A stretch of 64,000 nt of DNA from Pseudeuparius sepicola (taxonomy: Eukaryota; Arthropoda; Insecta; Coleoptera; Anthribidae): contig OY987307.1 of assembly GCA_963920635.1 (NCBI GenBank), positions 16,197,735-16,261,734 on the forward strand. Direction: 5' to 3'. The translations under genes and the position numbers were made by a program. The first letter of the stretch is position 1; the number at the start of each line of letters is the position of its first letter. Positions 10,915 through 22,053 of the stretch are shown here, piece after piece. The notes under the pieces are model-generated. The model was not told the DNA's origin and ran no database searches. It was given only the letters and a program-made list of their open reading frames with translations.

Positions 10915-12300
10915 ATAACAATAAACTTAACCCAAATCCAATCTACTTTGCAACAAGTATATTTAAATTTTGACTTAATTAACAAAACAAATGCCACTCA
11001 TACACAATCCTTACTAGCACAATATAATCATTTTTATACTGAAACTTCCGACAACTTCCACAAAATTTATAGACCACGGAACAAACGAGGACTATTGAAC
11101 TTTTTAGGCAACGCAATAAAATACGTTACAGGTAATCCAGACAATGACGATCTTGTTCTTTTGTCAAACCATATTAATGCTTTAGAAATAAAACAATCAG
11201 AAATTATTCAAAATCAAAATAAGATTATATCCTATGCTTCTTCTACCAATTTTAGATATAACAAATTCATAAAAGAAATATATTCAAATACTCAAATATC
11301 CGCGACAAAAATAAACGATTTATCTGACACATTAGATAAGTATATGTCCATACATAATGAAATTTTAAATATTCAAAGATTAAATAACTTCCTTCAAAAA
11401 ATACTTCGTACTCTTAGCCTTGCAACCCTCTCTCCTTCCAACATAGAACTTCTTACACTCTCCGAAATCACTTCCTTAGATAATCAACTTCGAAATCAAT
11501 ATTCAAAAACATCTCTTATTTCAAATGAATTGCACCCATACGAATTAATAGAAAACTCAAAAAGCACAATTTTTACTTTAGAATCTCAGATGCTTATAAT
11601 CCTTAAGATACCCATCCTTGATTCCCATATTTTTGAATTATCCCATATTTACCCTATCCATAACCCCTATGGAGATATTCTCGTCGCACCTGCACCGTAC
11701 TATGGAAATTACCACTGGTATACCGACTGCACTCCTCACGACAAGAAGCACATCTGTCAACCTACTACAACAACAATCTGCCAACCACCGAATTTACAAC
11801 ATTGCACCATGGCTCATCTTAACCAGCCCATTATTCAACAAACTGAAAACCACCTCGTAATCAGCACCTTCACCCCCATCGAGATCGAAGAAAATCGCAA
11901 GAAACACACAATTAATAAACCTTCTTATATAAAAACTAATCAGACAATATTAATTCAAGGGAAACGCTACACTGTACCAACAACTTCAAACCAGCAAATA
12001 CCAGATGTCATCCCCATCCGATGGAAACCCACACATCATCTTCAGTTGCCACCGCTTAGCAGTCTACCAGAGGAGACTTTGCAACTTACGCCGTTACAAC
12101 CCCTACATCTCGCACCTATCACTACAGCCACCATTTCATGGACCACAGCTATAATCCTGCTAATTTCGCTTGGACTCATCACGTATATCATTGCCAGGAA
12201 AAAGAAGAGGATACACACTTTACTGTTCAAACCCAAGATACCCCTAGAGAAGCTACTTCAACCCTTAGAGCCAAAGATCGAGGACGATCTTCCAACTTAA
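10909..12300 (+). CDS. env: Env (errantivirus / baculovirus F-like glycoprotein)
   Basis: The frame is open from 10909 to the stop at 12298-12300 without an early ATG, as expected for a spliced env message. Family features in order: Asn-rich ectodomain start, a furin-like site with a basic RxKR-type motif near 11080, followed at once by a hydrophobic GLLNFLG segment (fusion-peptide position), long coiled-coil-like stretches, several Cys near 11730-11810, and one hydrophobic membrane anchor near 12135-12190 followed by a basic tail. These features fit the Baculo_F/errantivirus env family. It is intact while pol is broken. Whether it is expressed cannot be told from sequence. Confidence 0.85.
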   Translation, partial: PIITINLTQIQSTLQQVYLNFDLINKTNATHTQSLLAQYNHFYTETSDNFHKIYRPRNKRGLLNFLGNAIKYVTGNPDNDDLVLLSNHINALEIKQSEIIQNQNKIISYASSTNFRYNKFIKEIYSNTQISATKINDLSDTLDKYMSIHNEILNIQRLNNFLQKILRTLSLATLSPSNIELLTLSEITSLDNQLRNQYSKTSLISNELHPYELIENSKSTIFTLESQMLIILKIPILDSHIFELSHIYPIHNPYGDILVAPAPYYGNYHWYTDCTPHDKKHICQPTTTTICQPPNLQHCTMAHLNQPIIQQTENHLVISTFTPIEIEENRKKHTINKPSYIKTNQTILIQGKRYTVPTTSNQQIPDVIPIRWKPTHHLQLPPLSSLPEETLQLTPLQPLHLAPITTATISWTTAIILLISLGLITYIIARKKKRIHTLLFKPKIPLEKLLQPLEPKIEDDLPT

Positions 12301-12309
12301 GGGGGGAAG
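12298..12309 (+). promoter_or_regulatory. Polypurine tract
   Basis: A purine run (AAGGGGGGAAG) lies immediately before the 3' LTR start AGTTATGG. This is the expected position and composition for the plus-strand primer of reverse transcription. It overlaps the env stop codon. Confidence 0.8.
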
Positions 12310-12500
12310 AGTTATGGACATCAAAATTGCCGACTTTACTACAAAAATCGCCCGATTCGCAAACGCTGCAAATCGGCATATATCATATTCATATTATATA
12401 AATATCGCGGTGAAAGAACCCAAGTCAGTCATAATTGTAATAAAATACAGAACGTTACTCTGACCATTGTCTGTACGAATTTCTACAAATAAAAGTCGTT
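12310..12500 (+). repeat. 3' LTR of errantivirus-like element
   Basis: 191 bp, differing from the 5' LTR at two positions. It is preceded directly by the polypurine tract and followed by GTACCCCT, which does not match the four bases before the 5' LTR. Confidence 0.9.
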
Positions 12501-13763
12501 GTACCCCTCTACAACAAACGTCAGACCGACCCAAGAATGGACGACCTTGCAATGCAGGTCCTCCATTCCCTCAGCCCCACGTCAGAAACCTCACTGGAGT
12601 CACTCTCCGCTGTTTGATATTTCGAAGCTACTTTTTAGTTTGTGTTAAGGAAAAGTTTTTGTTTTTCAAAAACATAAACAAAACAGAAAATCCAATTAGT
12701 ACATTTTTTGGAAACCTATCGTTAGACTCACTTACCTGAGCAGGAGTATTTAGAGTTGGAACAGCATTCTGTTTCGAACTTAAAACACTGTATTTCGTTG
12801 GTTTCCATGAACCTCTATTCACAAATTGAACCCAAACTTCAAAACGGTGATCTTTCGGAAACCTACGAAAGAAAATATGGGGTTATTTTGAATCGAAGGA
12901 AGAAACACCCTGTAGGCAATCCAGAAGGAAAATCTTTTGAAAAATACATACCTAGAGTAGTTATAAAGGTAATATTTTTCTTTTCATAAAGTACCAAAGT
13001 TTATTTATTTATAATTTATAAATTAAGTATATTGATACGGCTCTGTCTATTGTTTACATTACCTGTGAAATGTAATTCCTGTGAATTTCTTTTTGTCTAC
13101 TTTAGAATTGCTACTGCAACAACGTACAGCACATGACATATTTGTTTCCAGAGGTCAATAGCTCGCAATAACAAGGAAAACTGCACTTTTAGCCACTTTT
13201 AATGCACTTTTAGCACGGAGTCAACAAATTGACGTTGTTCTGGTAGTCTATCACGTGGGTGAACCCGTTTTGGGTCACGTGACAGCATCTCCCCCCATAC
13301 TACCCGAGGCCAACGATAAAGACAGGCCACGGCGCTAACGCATAATCGCGTAGTCACGTCAGGCTCCACTGTCCAATACTGTCCATGTCCATAATAGTCC
13401 ATTCCGGGTTCCCTATTCTGTAGTTCGGGGGAGAATTCCCCTTTACAGCGCTCACGCGTCGGTGCGAGCGGCACGAATACTCTTGGACGGCACGACTCCC
13501 ACCCAGACGCCATAATAACACCTGGGCGGTTCCCCTCCGCCAGGACACACGCGCACTAGACACAAACTTGTTTCTAAAATATAAACTAAGACGTTTAAAA
13601 ACACTTTAAACATTTAAAACTTCTCAAAACCCAAGCTGCCGCTTTCAGTTATGTGACAAATGACATGTAACGTCTGACTAAGATGGTCACGTGATTTTTG
13701 TGCGCCAGGGCCTGTCTTTATAGTAGGCCTTGCATACTACCTCAATGATTGCATCATAGACGC
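12501..13763. other. Intergenic stretch without recognised gene
   Basis: Short open frames occur at 12756-12989 (+) and 13199-13513 (-), but neither shows a motif I recognise. The block 13200-13560 is more GC-rich and contains several CACGTG-like words (13253, 13274, 13688). No repeat ends were found. Confidence 0.4.
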
Positions 13764-13945
13764 TGGATGAAATTGCTGGTCTCCTCATTATTACCACTGC
13801 ATTTTGTTTGATAGAGACTTTTGATGTTGTCAGATATTACTGACATGCAAAAATTTCAAAACACAAAAATAAATTCATTCTATTCATAAACCGTTTTTAG
13901 GATGGATACTGTTACTCTTACAACTTGAGTACCGTATTGCCCACA
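13764..13945 (+). repeat. 182-bp direct repeat, copy 1 (possible 5' LTR end of BEL element)
   Basis: Begins TGGATGAAATTGCTGG and ends GTATTGCCCACA. A nearly identical copy is at 21745-21927 in the same orientation. It has an AATAAA word and an ACA end, and stands about 310 bp before the BEL gag, so it could be the 3' part of the 5' LTR. The sequence following pol at 19268 is different, however, so the assignment is uncertain. Confidence 0.6.
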
Positions 13946-14258
13946 TGTATTGGCCCTTCGCTTACGGATATCATGGACCATCGCGTCGTTATAGTTCGCG
14001 GTCGCAGTTCATAGACAAAAACATTTTTTTTAACGAGACACGTCGAAACCTGTTGCGGACGACGTGGGAGTGGACGTGGGTTTTTGCTGCAATTTGGACC
14101 AGGAGAGATCACCGTTCCAGCAACAGCTGCAGAGCAAAGATTGCCGGCCAAATCAGCGAGCTTGTTCCAGTTTATTTAGCCATTCATTGGTTTTGTCTCT
14201 GCTTCAAATTGGAGTATACTTTTCGGCGTAACAGTAGTGTAACTTTTTGCATAAAACC

Positions 14259-15414
14259 ATGGGTGAAAATGAGCAACAGGTCAAAATTTTCACTAAAAAA
14301 CGGGGTATTTTAAAGGCTAGGTTAACATGCTTTTCTAGATATGTTGACGGCATAAAAAATAATCAAGAATATTCAGACGCACAGATTATAGAATTGGAAA
14401 ACAGGGTTAGAAATATCAAATCGTTAATAGATGAATTTAACGAGGTGCAAGCAGAGATAGAGATGTTAATTGATGAGGATTTAGTAGCCGATCAGATTTC
14501 AGAGAGAGTTAGTTGCATTCGAGGACGGGTTTTATGCTGCAATATCAGCAGGTGAGAGTATTATGAGAAACTCATAGTGAGGAATCTGACAAAGATTCGA
14601 TTATTTCACAAAAGGGTCATGTATCAGTAAGCAATAACGGTATTTTTAATGGTGTAAAACTGCCAGTGATTACATTGCCTAATTTTGAAGGAGCATACGA
14701 GAGTTGGACTGAATTCAGGGATACTTACATTTCATTAATTCACACAAATTACGGTATTAGTGATATACAAAAGTATCACTATCTTAGGGGCGGCTTTGAA
14801 AGGTAGTGCTGCACAGGTCATTTCATCCATAGATTTTAGTGCAGATAATTATAGTTTAGCTTGGGATACTGTGTTTGACAGATATAATAACGAACGGTTA
14901 CTGGTTAATAGCCATGTTAAAGCTATTTTTGATTTGGAACCTATTTACAAGGAATCGGCCACAAAATTAAGGGACTTAGTCGATCAAGTTACAAAACATT
15001 TAAAATCTTTAGAATTATTACAAGAACCTGTAGAACATTGGGGTACATTAGTCATTTACCTATATCGTCTCCAGCAAGTTAGACAGCTCAACATTGAAGA
15101 AATGGGAGCAGTTTAAAGGTGATAAGAAAAAACGATCCTTTAATGATTTGAGAAATTTTTTATCAAATAGAGCTACCTTATTGGAAACGCTAGAGAAGTG
15201 TTCTTTTACTAGAAAGAATTTTAAAGCAAAAAACGAGATTAGAAACATCGATTACAAAACGAAACCACAATATTTTTCCGCTAGAGGTCTTTTAGTTTCA
15301 AGTACTAGTACTAGTAGTACTAATCAAAATGATTGTACAATTTGCAAAAAAGATCAACTGTTTTATAACTGTCAAGAATTTTTAAAGTTGAACGTTCTGG
15401 ATATAGGTTAAATA
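14259..15414 (+). pseudogene. gag: BEL/Pao gag (broken)
   Basis: ATG 14259 opens a frame with the RYVDGIKNNQ and charged helical segments of BEL gag, but it ends at 14555. A second frame (about 14660-15116) has the LPNFEG-like entry, LKGSAAQVI and the long helices of the Pao gag domain (DUF1759). A third (15094-15411) carries SFNDLRNFLSNRATLLE. At least two frameshifts are therefore present. Confidence 0.8.
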
Positions 15415-15428
15415 AGGTCAAATCCTTA

Positions 15429-15531
15429 AGGTTATGCATTAATTGCATAAAATCAGGTCATCACAGTAAATTTTGCAAATCTAGTGGTTGCAAAAAGTGC
15501 ACATACAAGCATAATTCTTTGTTACATGGCG
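15429..15531 (+). pseudogene. BEL zinc-knuckle segment
   Basis: A Cys/His-rich block reading CINCIKSGHHSKFC and then CKKCTYKHN. This is the paired knuckle seen between gag and protease of BEL elements. It is in a different frame from the preceding gag piece. Confidence 0.75.
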
Positions 15532-15619
15532 CAACATTTACTGAAACATCGCAAAATGCAATACAAAATAATAATAATATTGAAATAATAATATTGAAAA
15601 TAAAAAAGCGGGAGCGGAA

Positions 15620-16156
15620 AGTAGTAATATTCATTCTTTCAATGTTAACGATGCGCAGGTTTTACTAGCAACGATTTCGTTAGATGTTTTCGATAAAAAC
15701 GGAGATATATACCAGGCACGGACATTTTTGGATTCAGGGGCACAAGGTTCTTTTATGACAACGCAATTATGTCAAAGTTTGCAATTAGATGTTGAGAAAG
15801 TCAACATAACTGTTCGAGGGTTAGCAAACATACCCTCAGTGATACAGGGAAGAACAAACACATTTATTTCTTCTCCTTCTGATGTTTTTTGTTCAAACAT
15901 AAATAGTTTTGTCATATTAAATATAACCGAAAAAATACCTAATTCAAAACTAAATTTGGGTGATCTTAGGATACCACCTCAGTACAAACTAGCAAACCCT
16001 TGGTTTAACATACCGCAGGTCAAATTGATACCTATATTGGTTGGTGCGGATCTGTTTTGGAAAATACTCAGGCCAGGTACAAAATACTTAAGTTCGGATT
16101 TGGTTCTGCAAAAAAACTGTTTTCGGATGGGTTGTTTCAGGTATATTATCAGGTAA
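15620..16156 (+). pseudogene. BEL aspartic protease (DUF1758-type)
   Basis: LDSGAQGSF near 15728 is the active-site Asp motif, and ILVGADLFW near 16040 is the conserved downstream strand of the BEL protease. The frame stops at 16154, and the link to reverse transcriptase requires a frame change. Confidence 0.82.
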
Positions 16157-16189
16157 CACTCTAGATATGGGTGTTTATTGCAAATTTGA

Positions 16190-17749
16190 CGAACCATCTG
16201 ATTCGTTAGATGTTCAGGACGATCTCAAAAAATTATGGGAAATCGAGGAAATAAATCAGCAGAAGAAATTTTATGTGAAGAGCATTTTGTAACACACACA
16301 GAACGTGATTTGGATGGTCGTTTTATTGTCAAGCTTCCATTGAAGTATTCAGCAGATCTTTTAAAAGAAGGGAGTACTACTACACGTTTACGAGTAGTTT
16401 TTAATGCATCAATGCCTACCAGTACGGGGTATTCTTTGAACGACTTGCAATATACAGGGCCAACTATTCAGGACGATCTTTTGTCTATTGTTTTGCGGTT
16501 CAGAAAGCACCAATATGTAGTCAGTGCTGATATTAAAAAGATGTATCGTCAGGTGCGTGTGGATCAGTCTGATGTTAATTTACAACGCATTTTATGGCGT
16601 CAAAACCCGGAAGACTCTTTGCAAGTGTATGAGTTGGTCACAGTTACATACGGCACAACTGCAGGTTCATTTTTAGCAATACGTTGTTTGAAACAGTTGG
16701 GTTTAGAATGTAAAGAACATAACGCGAAAATATCTAGCATTATAGAGTTAGACTTTTACGTTGATGATTTAATTAACGGGGGACGACACAAAGGGCCAAG
16801 CTAACGCCGTTTGCACACAAATTTCGGACATATTAAGAGAAGACTGTTTCGAACTAAGAAAATGGAGATCAAACGATGAATCAATTATCAGTCATTTGGA
16901 CACAGATGCCAATAAAAATGTACAGCTAGAGAAGGATGAAAAAACATTAGGATTGATTTGGTCTAGTTCGAATGATATTTTTTTTTTCAACAAAAGGCAA
17001 CAAAACGTGTTATCCTTTCATCCATTGCAAAAATATTTGATCCGTTGGGTCTTCTGTCTCCAGTTACAATATTCGCAAAAATATTGATACAAAGGCTTTG
17101 ACTTGCCAAGGTCTCATGGGATGAAATTTTACCGCCTGATATTAAAGATATGTGGAATAGGTTTAGTTCAGAACTTCATTCATTAAACGAGTTACGAATT
17201 CCACGCAAAGTTATTTGTGAAAATGTACGCTTCATACAATTTCATTGTTTTAGTGATGCTTCCCAAGTAGCATATGGTGGATGCATATATACAAGGTGTA
17301 AAGACATGTCAGGTAATATTTTTGTTTGTTTATTATTATGTGCAAAAAGCAAGGTAGCACCATTAAAAACATTAAGTATACCAAGGTTAGAGTTATGCGG
17401 AGCTCTGCTGGTAGCAAGATTAGCTCAGAAAGCTATTAAGTCTCTAAAGATTGATACGTATTCTTGCAGATTCTGGACAGATTCCAGTATTGTTCTTGGG
17501 TGGTTAAGAACGCCGCCTAATCAGCTTCAAACGTTTATAGGAAACCGTGTTGCGGAAATTCAGCAGATTACTCACAACTTTACATGGAACCATATTCCAA
17601 CAAAACAAATTCCTGCTGATCTTTTAAGTCGTGGCGTTTTACCTAGTCAAATACACGACAAGGATATGTGGTGGAACGGACCATCATTTTTAAAACAAGA
17701 TAGCTCAAATTGGCCACAGTCAGATTTTGATATTAAAGAATTTTATTAG
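16190..17749 (+). pseudogene. pol: BEL reverse transcriptase and RNase H
   Basis: The WEIEEI entry and RLRVVFNASM motif lead to DIKKMYRQV near 16530 and the catalytic box FYVDDL near 16755. The frame breaks at 16802. The RNase H region (17150-17749) has FSDASQVAYG, the SIPRLELCGALL block typical of the Pao A17 domain, the TDSSIVLGWL motif and the NPADLLSRG-type ending. The catalytic residues are intact although the frame is not. Confidence 0.88.
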
Positions 17750-19276
17750 ACTTACCTGAATTACGCAATAATGTAATTGCTTTTATTACATCAGTAGTTA
17801 TAGTTCATTTCCATTTGACAAATTTTCTAGTTTTTATAGACTTAAGCGAACAGTCGCATACATACTTAGATTCTCTCACAATAGTTTACATCCAGATGAT
17901 CGCATAGTAGGTTCTATTTCGGTTACAGAGATTAACACAGCTCTTTTTATATCGATTAGATTAGCACAACAAGAAAGCTTTTCACAAGAATATAGCGCTT
18001 TCTTACAAGGAAAAAATCTTAGCAAATGCTCTAAAATTCTGAGTATGACTCCATTTTTGGATTCTAATAAGGTCATAAGGGTTGGGGGACGTTTAAAAAA
18101 TTCAAATTTTCTTTACAGCAAAAAACATCCTATTCTTTTGTCAGGTAATCACCATTTAACAAAACTTATTTTCAAATACGAGCATTTATTTTTGTATCAC
18201 GCCGGACCACAAGCTTTATTATCTTCAGTATAAGGGGGAAATTTTGGGCAACATCCGGTCGTAATGTAGCAAAGACAATAGTTAGGAGTTGTCAAATTTG
18301 TTTTAGACACAAACCAGTCATTCAAAATCCAATAATGGGTGAACTTCCAGCTACACGTGTTCATCCGGGCTTCCCATTTGAAGTTAACGGAGTGGATTAT
18401 TTTGGTCCATATCACATGAAACCTTCTATTTTACGCGGCTCCAAAACATCAAAATATGTTGGGTTTGTTTGTTTATTTGTTTAAAGACACGTGCAGTACA
18501 CCTGGAATTAGTCACCTCATTATCTACGAATCATTTTATGCTCGCTTTCCGTCGTTTTGTTGCACGAAGGGGTAGGCCAACTCACGTATACTCTGACAAC
18601 GGGACAAACTTTACAGGTGCTTATAATGAGCTTAAACAATTTCTTAGAAGTTCAGATTTTTCACGAGACTTCACAGATACTCTCTCTTCAGAAAATGTCA
18701 GTTGGCACTTTATCCCTGCGAGAGCACCTCATTTAGATGGCAGTTGGGAAAGCGGTGTGAAAAGTTGCAAGCATCACTTACGCAGGGTTATGGGCAATAC
18801 TGTTTTTACGTTCGAAGAATTATACACAATTTTAGTACAAGTCGAGTCAATTCTAAATTCCTGGCCAATTTCACCTCTATCTTCTGATCCTAATGAGATG
18901 TGTCCTCTCACACCTACTCATTTTTTGATTGGCCGGCCAACCACATCATTACCGGATCCTGATGTGACAGAGGTCAAGATTAACAGACTGTCACGTTTCA
19001 AGTTGATACAGAATATTCAGCAACACTTCTGGAAACGGTGGTACAAGGATTATATTGCTGAATTACAACGACGAGTTAAATGGAAAGAAAAAAGGTTCAG
19101 TTTGCAGCTGAATGATATATGGTTCTTATAAAGGAAGATAATTTGCCACCGAAACGATGGAAGATAGGCAGGGTGTGCAAGTTATACCCAGGACAAGACG
19201 GTGTCAACAGTGTAGTTGATGTCAAGACTAACAATGGAATAGTGTGACGCGCATTCTCAAAATTATGTGTTCTGCC
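17750..19276 (+). pseudogene. pol: BEL integrase and C-terminal domain
   Basis: The His pair and Cys pair of the zinc-binding domain lie between 18045 and 18310, broken by a stop near 18231. The DDE core follows: the first Asp in VDYFGP (near 18393), a frame change near 18480, the second Asp in YSDNGTNF (near 18590) and the Glu in GSWESGVK (near 18742). The end has the DUF5641-like segment with FWKRWYKDY. It closes with KLCVLP at 19259-19276. Confidence 0.87.
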
Positions 19277-19507
19277 CTAGAGGCCCTGTATGACACGAAA
19301 AGTGACAGTTATTCGTTTTAACAGAGGTTGGGCAACAGATTTTGGCAGATCTAGTAACATTGTTTTTATTATATTTTTATATTGGCGGGTGTCAGTTTGT
19401 CAACAAACTGTCAACAAATTATTGAGCATAGATAAGAAATAAATATACGATTATTGAGCGTGCTAATTTTCTTTTGCAAAAAGGAGTGTTAAAAGGTAAA
19501 AATTACA
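19268..19507 (+). repeat. Candidate BEL 3' LTR
   Basis: It starts TGTTCTGCC over the pol stop and could end TTACA at 19507, with an AATAAA word at about 19440. The TGT...ACA ends and position suit BEL LTRs, but no second copy supports the right boundary. A 59-bp piece (19278-19336) recurs inverted at 21615-21673. Confidence 0.45.
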
Positions 19508-19654
19508 TCTTGCGTAATAAGAAACTGCAAGAATTCTGAGCAGGATGGATTTTTCTTAACACCCTTTCAAAAAAGCGCAGAAGAACGAGCACGATGGAAA
19601 GTGCAAATGAAATACCCTAACATGAGAGTTGGAAATGATACGAAACTTTGCGAG
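19505..19654 (+). CDS. THAP-domain exon, first half
   Basis: The frame gives the start of a C2CH THAP zinc finger: TSCVIRNCKN, a FLTPFQK segment with RARWKVQM (the conserved Pro and Trp region), and LCE directly before a consensus donor GTAAGT at 19655. The last Cys and His of the domain lie in the next exon at 20626. No ATG is seen upstream: the exon abuts the BEL element, so the 5' end of the gene was probably replaced by that insertion. It could be a host THAP gene or the head of a P-type transposase. Confidence 0.6.
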
Positions 19655-20625
19655 GTAAGTAAATTTAATTACATAAGTATCTAGTTCCTTTTTATTTTTT
19701 GTTTGATCTGTGATTTTAATCTGCAGAATAATTTCCTTAATCTGCATCAGCAACATAACATAAGGTACCTAAATTAATATTAAATATTAGTACCTATTTG
19801 TTTTCAATAAAAGTCCATAAGGTTATACAAACCACTTATTAGAATTCTTATGAAAATTTCCCAATGTTAAAGAGATAATTCTAAAGTTTTTGCCTTCAAG
19901 GAGGTAAAACCTGTTGGGTATAGGTATTTACTGGACCAGCATAGGCCTTTTTCGTTTCATGGAATAATAAAAAATGTATTTATTATATAAGTTGTGCGTG
20001 ATAACTTTGGATTGGTTTATAATATTTTGTTACTGTAAAGGAAATTTTTCTACGACAAAATTCTCATAACGAAGAGACGTATATTCCAGAAAACTATACA
20101 GGATCTTCCACATCAAAACTTCCACCTCCATAATTTTTTGACCTATTTTGTTAATTTTTTAAAATTTTCGTTGCTTCTCGAAAGGAGAAAACTAAAAAAT
20201 ACGAAAAAAGTTGTTTGCAATTAGAAAATTCTTCCTATCGTGAAATTTGGAATGAGACTGTAATATAATTTAATTCGTAAATACTTGCTCTAATACATTT
20301 TTTCGAAACCTCCTACAGGAAAAAACGCCACGAATAGCAATAAAATACTTACAAAATCTTACTTGTAAGGATATTTTAGAATTTATAATAACTGTTAGAG
20401 AGAGACAGTTTTGAAGGAGCTTTATTTTCCACTAAGACCAACAAAATCGGACAAAAAAGAAGTTAACACGGGTGGGAATTTTATATAAAGAACCCTTTTT
20501 GTGTAGTGAGAGCTTATTTTGTATTAATATTCCATTACAAATTTCTTGCTGATAAAAAAATAGCATTTGATGGCAGCGTTTTATTATATTTAGGTAGCTT
20601 AAATTTAGTTCTTTAACTTTAACAG

Positions 20626-20831
20626 GTTCACTTCTTCGACATGGATTTTGAGTGTCAGGTTGTGCTGAAGAAACGATCCTCTCCTGCAACGTTTGATGAA
20701 CGTGACTTTAGCAAGAAAGAACCATTAAATATGTATAAATTTCTGAGAACTTGTACTAGTTTGATTTTTCCTATTTACTTACAATATATTTTTGAAAACA
20801 AAAACACTGTTGTCTTCTTTTTTGAAATATA
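20626..20831 (+). CDS. THAP-domain exon, second half
   Basis: An acceptor AACAG ends at 20625, and the frame continues in phase from the exon at 19654 with VHFFDMDFE, supplying the His of the CxxH pair. The frame runs to a stop at 20830-20832. The true exon probably ends earlier, but I see no compelling donor. The intron between the halves is about 970 bp. Confidence 0.5.
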
Positions 20832-21614
20832 GATGATCTCTCTTGCATTGAAAAGTTATTAACTTTTATTTACAAAAAATGAAAGAAAGACTAATATCGA
20901 TATTAAATACCTAGGTACTCATTTTTTTATTCAGCCGAATTCTATTAACCATGTTTTTCAATAGTGGTTGATTCATATTACCAAAACAAACTTTCCAACT
21001 TTTTATTCCGTACAAATTTCAGTATTAATTGTCTTAAAATTTTGACGGTAGGTATAAGAAGAGAGTTTGAAGAAACGAAACCATACAGTTTAAACCATTT
21101 AAAAGACCTTTTTGATTTTTATTTTTAAATGAAAGGAATAATAATTATTATTGCAGCTACGATTCCTATTGAAGAAATATTCGAAAGTTTAGTTAGTTGG
21201 TATGCTAGAGCCTTGTTTAATTTTATGTATCTACATAAGTATACCACATTCCTACAAAAATTTAATAAATGTTTTTATCCTGATATCCTAAAATTGCTGT
21301 TTGCTTGGAACAAATTATATGTTCCTTCACTTTTCCATTCAAACTTCAATAATTATTATTAGTGAAGCTTTGCAAATAACATACTTACTACCTACCCAAT
21401 TTATTGGTTTTATCTATATTTTTATACATTTTAAACTGTGCCCTCATCTACCTACGTTTATGGCAGTTAAATGTCGTTAGCTTAACCTTAAAATCTAATT
21501 TTGGCACATCCTGCTGCTAGGGGAATGATAGAAAGAGCGAAAAAATATATGTCTGTTGCACAAAATGAATTTCATAGGGAAAATAAGACCCTCGCCAGAG
21601 AGAGAGATCCGATC
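20832..21614. other. No recognised gene
   Basis: AT-rich sequence with scattered TACCTAGGTACC-like words. Short frames (21129-21362 and 21501-21824) show no domain. The latter runs through the repeat copies described below, so it is probably not a real gene. Confidence 0.4.
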
Positions 21615-21673
21615 GTTGTCCAACCTCTGTTAAAACGAATAACTGTCACTTTCCGTGTCATACAGGGCCTCTA
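21615..21673 (-). repeat. Inverted fragment of the candidate BEL 3' LTR
   Basis: 59 bp matching the complement of 19278-19336 with two differences. It lies about 70 bp before the second copy of the 182-bp repeat, so two pieces related to the BEL surroundings are joined in opposite orientations here. Confidence 0.75.
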
Positions 21674-21744
21674 TTCTGCCCCAAGAAGATTAGAAGCAAC
21701 TTCCAATTTTCGTTTGGAAGACGGGCCTTCCAAGGCAGGTGGCA

Positions 21745-21927
21745 TGGATGAAATTGCTGGTCTCCTCATTATTACCACTGCATTTTGTTTGATAGAGACT
21801 TTTGATGTTGTCAGATATTATTGACATGCAAAAATTGTAAAACATAAAAATAAATTCATTCTATTCATAAAACGTTTTTTAGGGTGGATACTGTTACTCT
21901 TACAACTTGAGTACCGTATTGCCCACA
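21745..21927 (+). repeat. 182-bp direct repeat, copy 2
   Basis: Nearly identical to 13764-13945 from TGGATGAAATTGCTGG to GTATTGCCCACA. It lies between THAP exon pieces and is followed by unrelated sequence. See copy 1 for possible identity. Confidence 0.8.
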
Positions 21928-22053
21928 GACGCTCTGTGGCATAATTTTTTCGATTTTCAGCTAGTTATTAATAGTCTCTTCGCGTTTTAGTTATTTGAGT
22001 GTTTTATCTAATTAAGTGATCATCTCAAATATGCTCTGCTCATTTTACACCAG

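Larger units (their letters stand above)
2239..12500 (+). mobile_element. Errantivirus-like LTR element with env (interrupted)
   Basis: This is a complete LTR-to-LTR endogenous retrovirus of the insect errantivirus type: 191-bp LTRs, gag, a pol in the -1 frame carrying protease, reverse transcriptase, RNase H and integrase, then env. The LTRs differ at only two positions, which suggests a young insertion. Even so, pol has several stops and frame changes, and the integrase is split by a 3.6-kb transposon (6609-10196). The four bases before the 5' LTR (GGGG) and after the 3' LTR (GTAC) do not match, so no target-site duplication is visible. As it stands the copy cannot make a functional pol product; gag and env frames are open. 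Confidence 0.92.
13946..19507 (+). mobile_element. BEL/Pao LTR retrotransposon (decayed)
   Basis: One element reading gag, CCHC knuckle, protease, reverse transcriptase, RNase H and integrase in the BEL/Pao order, with frameshifts and stops between most blocks. The region 13946-14258 is its leader, with no clear primer-binding site. The end of pol (KLCVLP, stop about 19276) overlaps the start of a possible 3' LTR at 19268. No matching 5' copy of that LTR was found in the window, so the 5' end is missing or replaced. Confidence 0.9.

Noticed and set aside
2203..12627. GCTGTTTGATATTxCGAA on both sides of the LTR element
   Set aside because: An 18-base match with one mismatch, at unequal distances from the LTRs (about 20 and 110 bp). 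Roughly one such match is expected by chance in a window of this size, so it is not used as a target duplication.
13199..13563. Two overlapping minus-strand frames of 104 and 69 codons
   Set aside because: GC-richer DNA keeps frames open by chance; no motif or homology pattern recognised.
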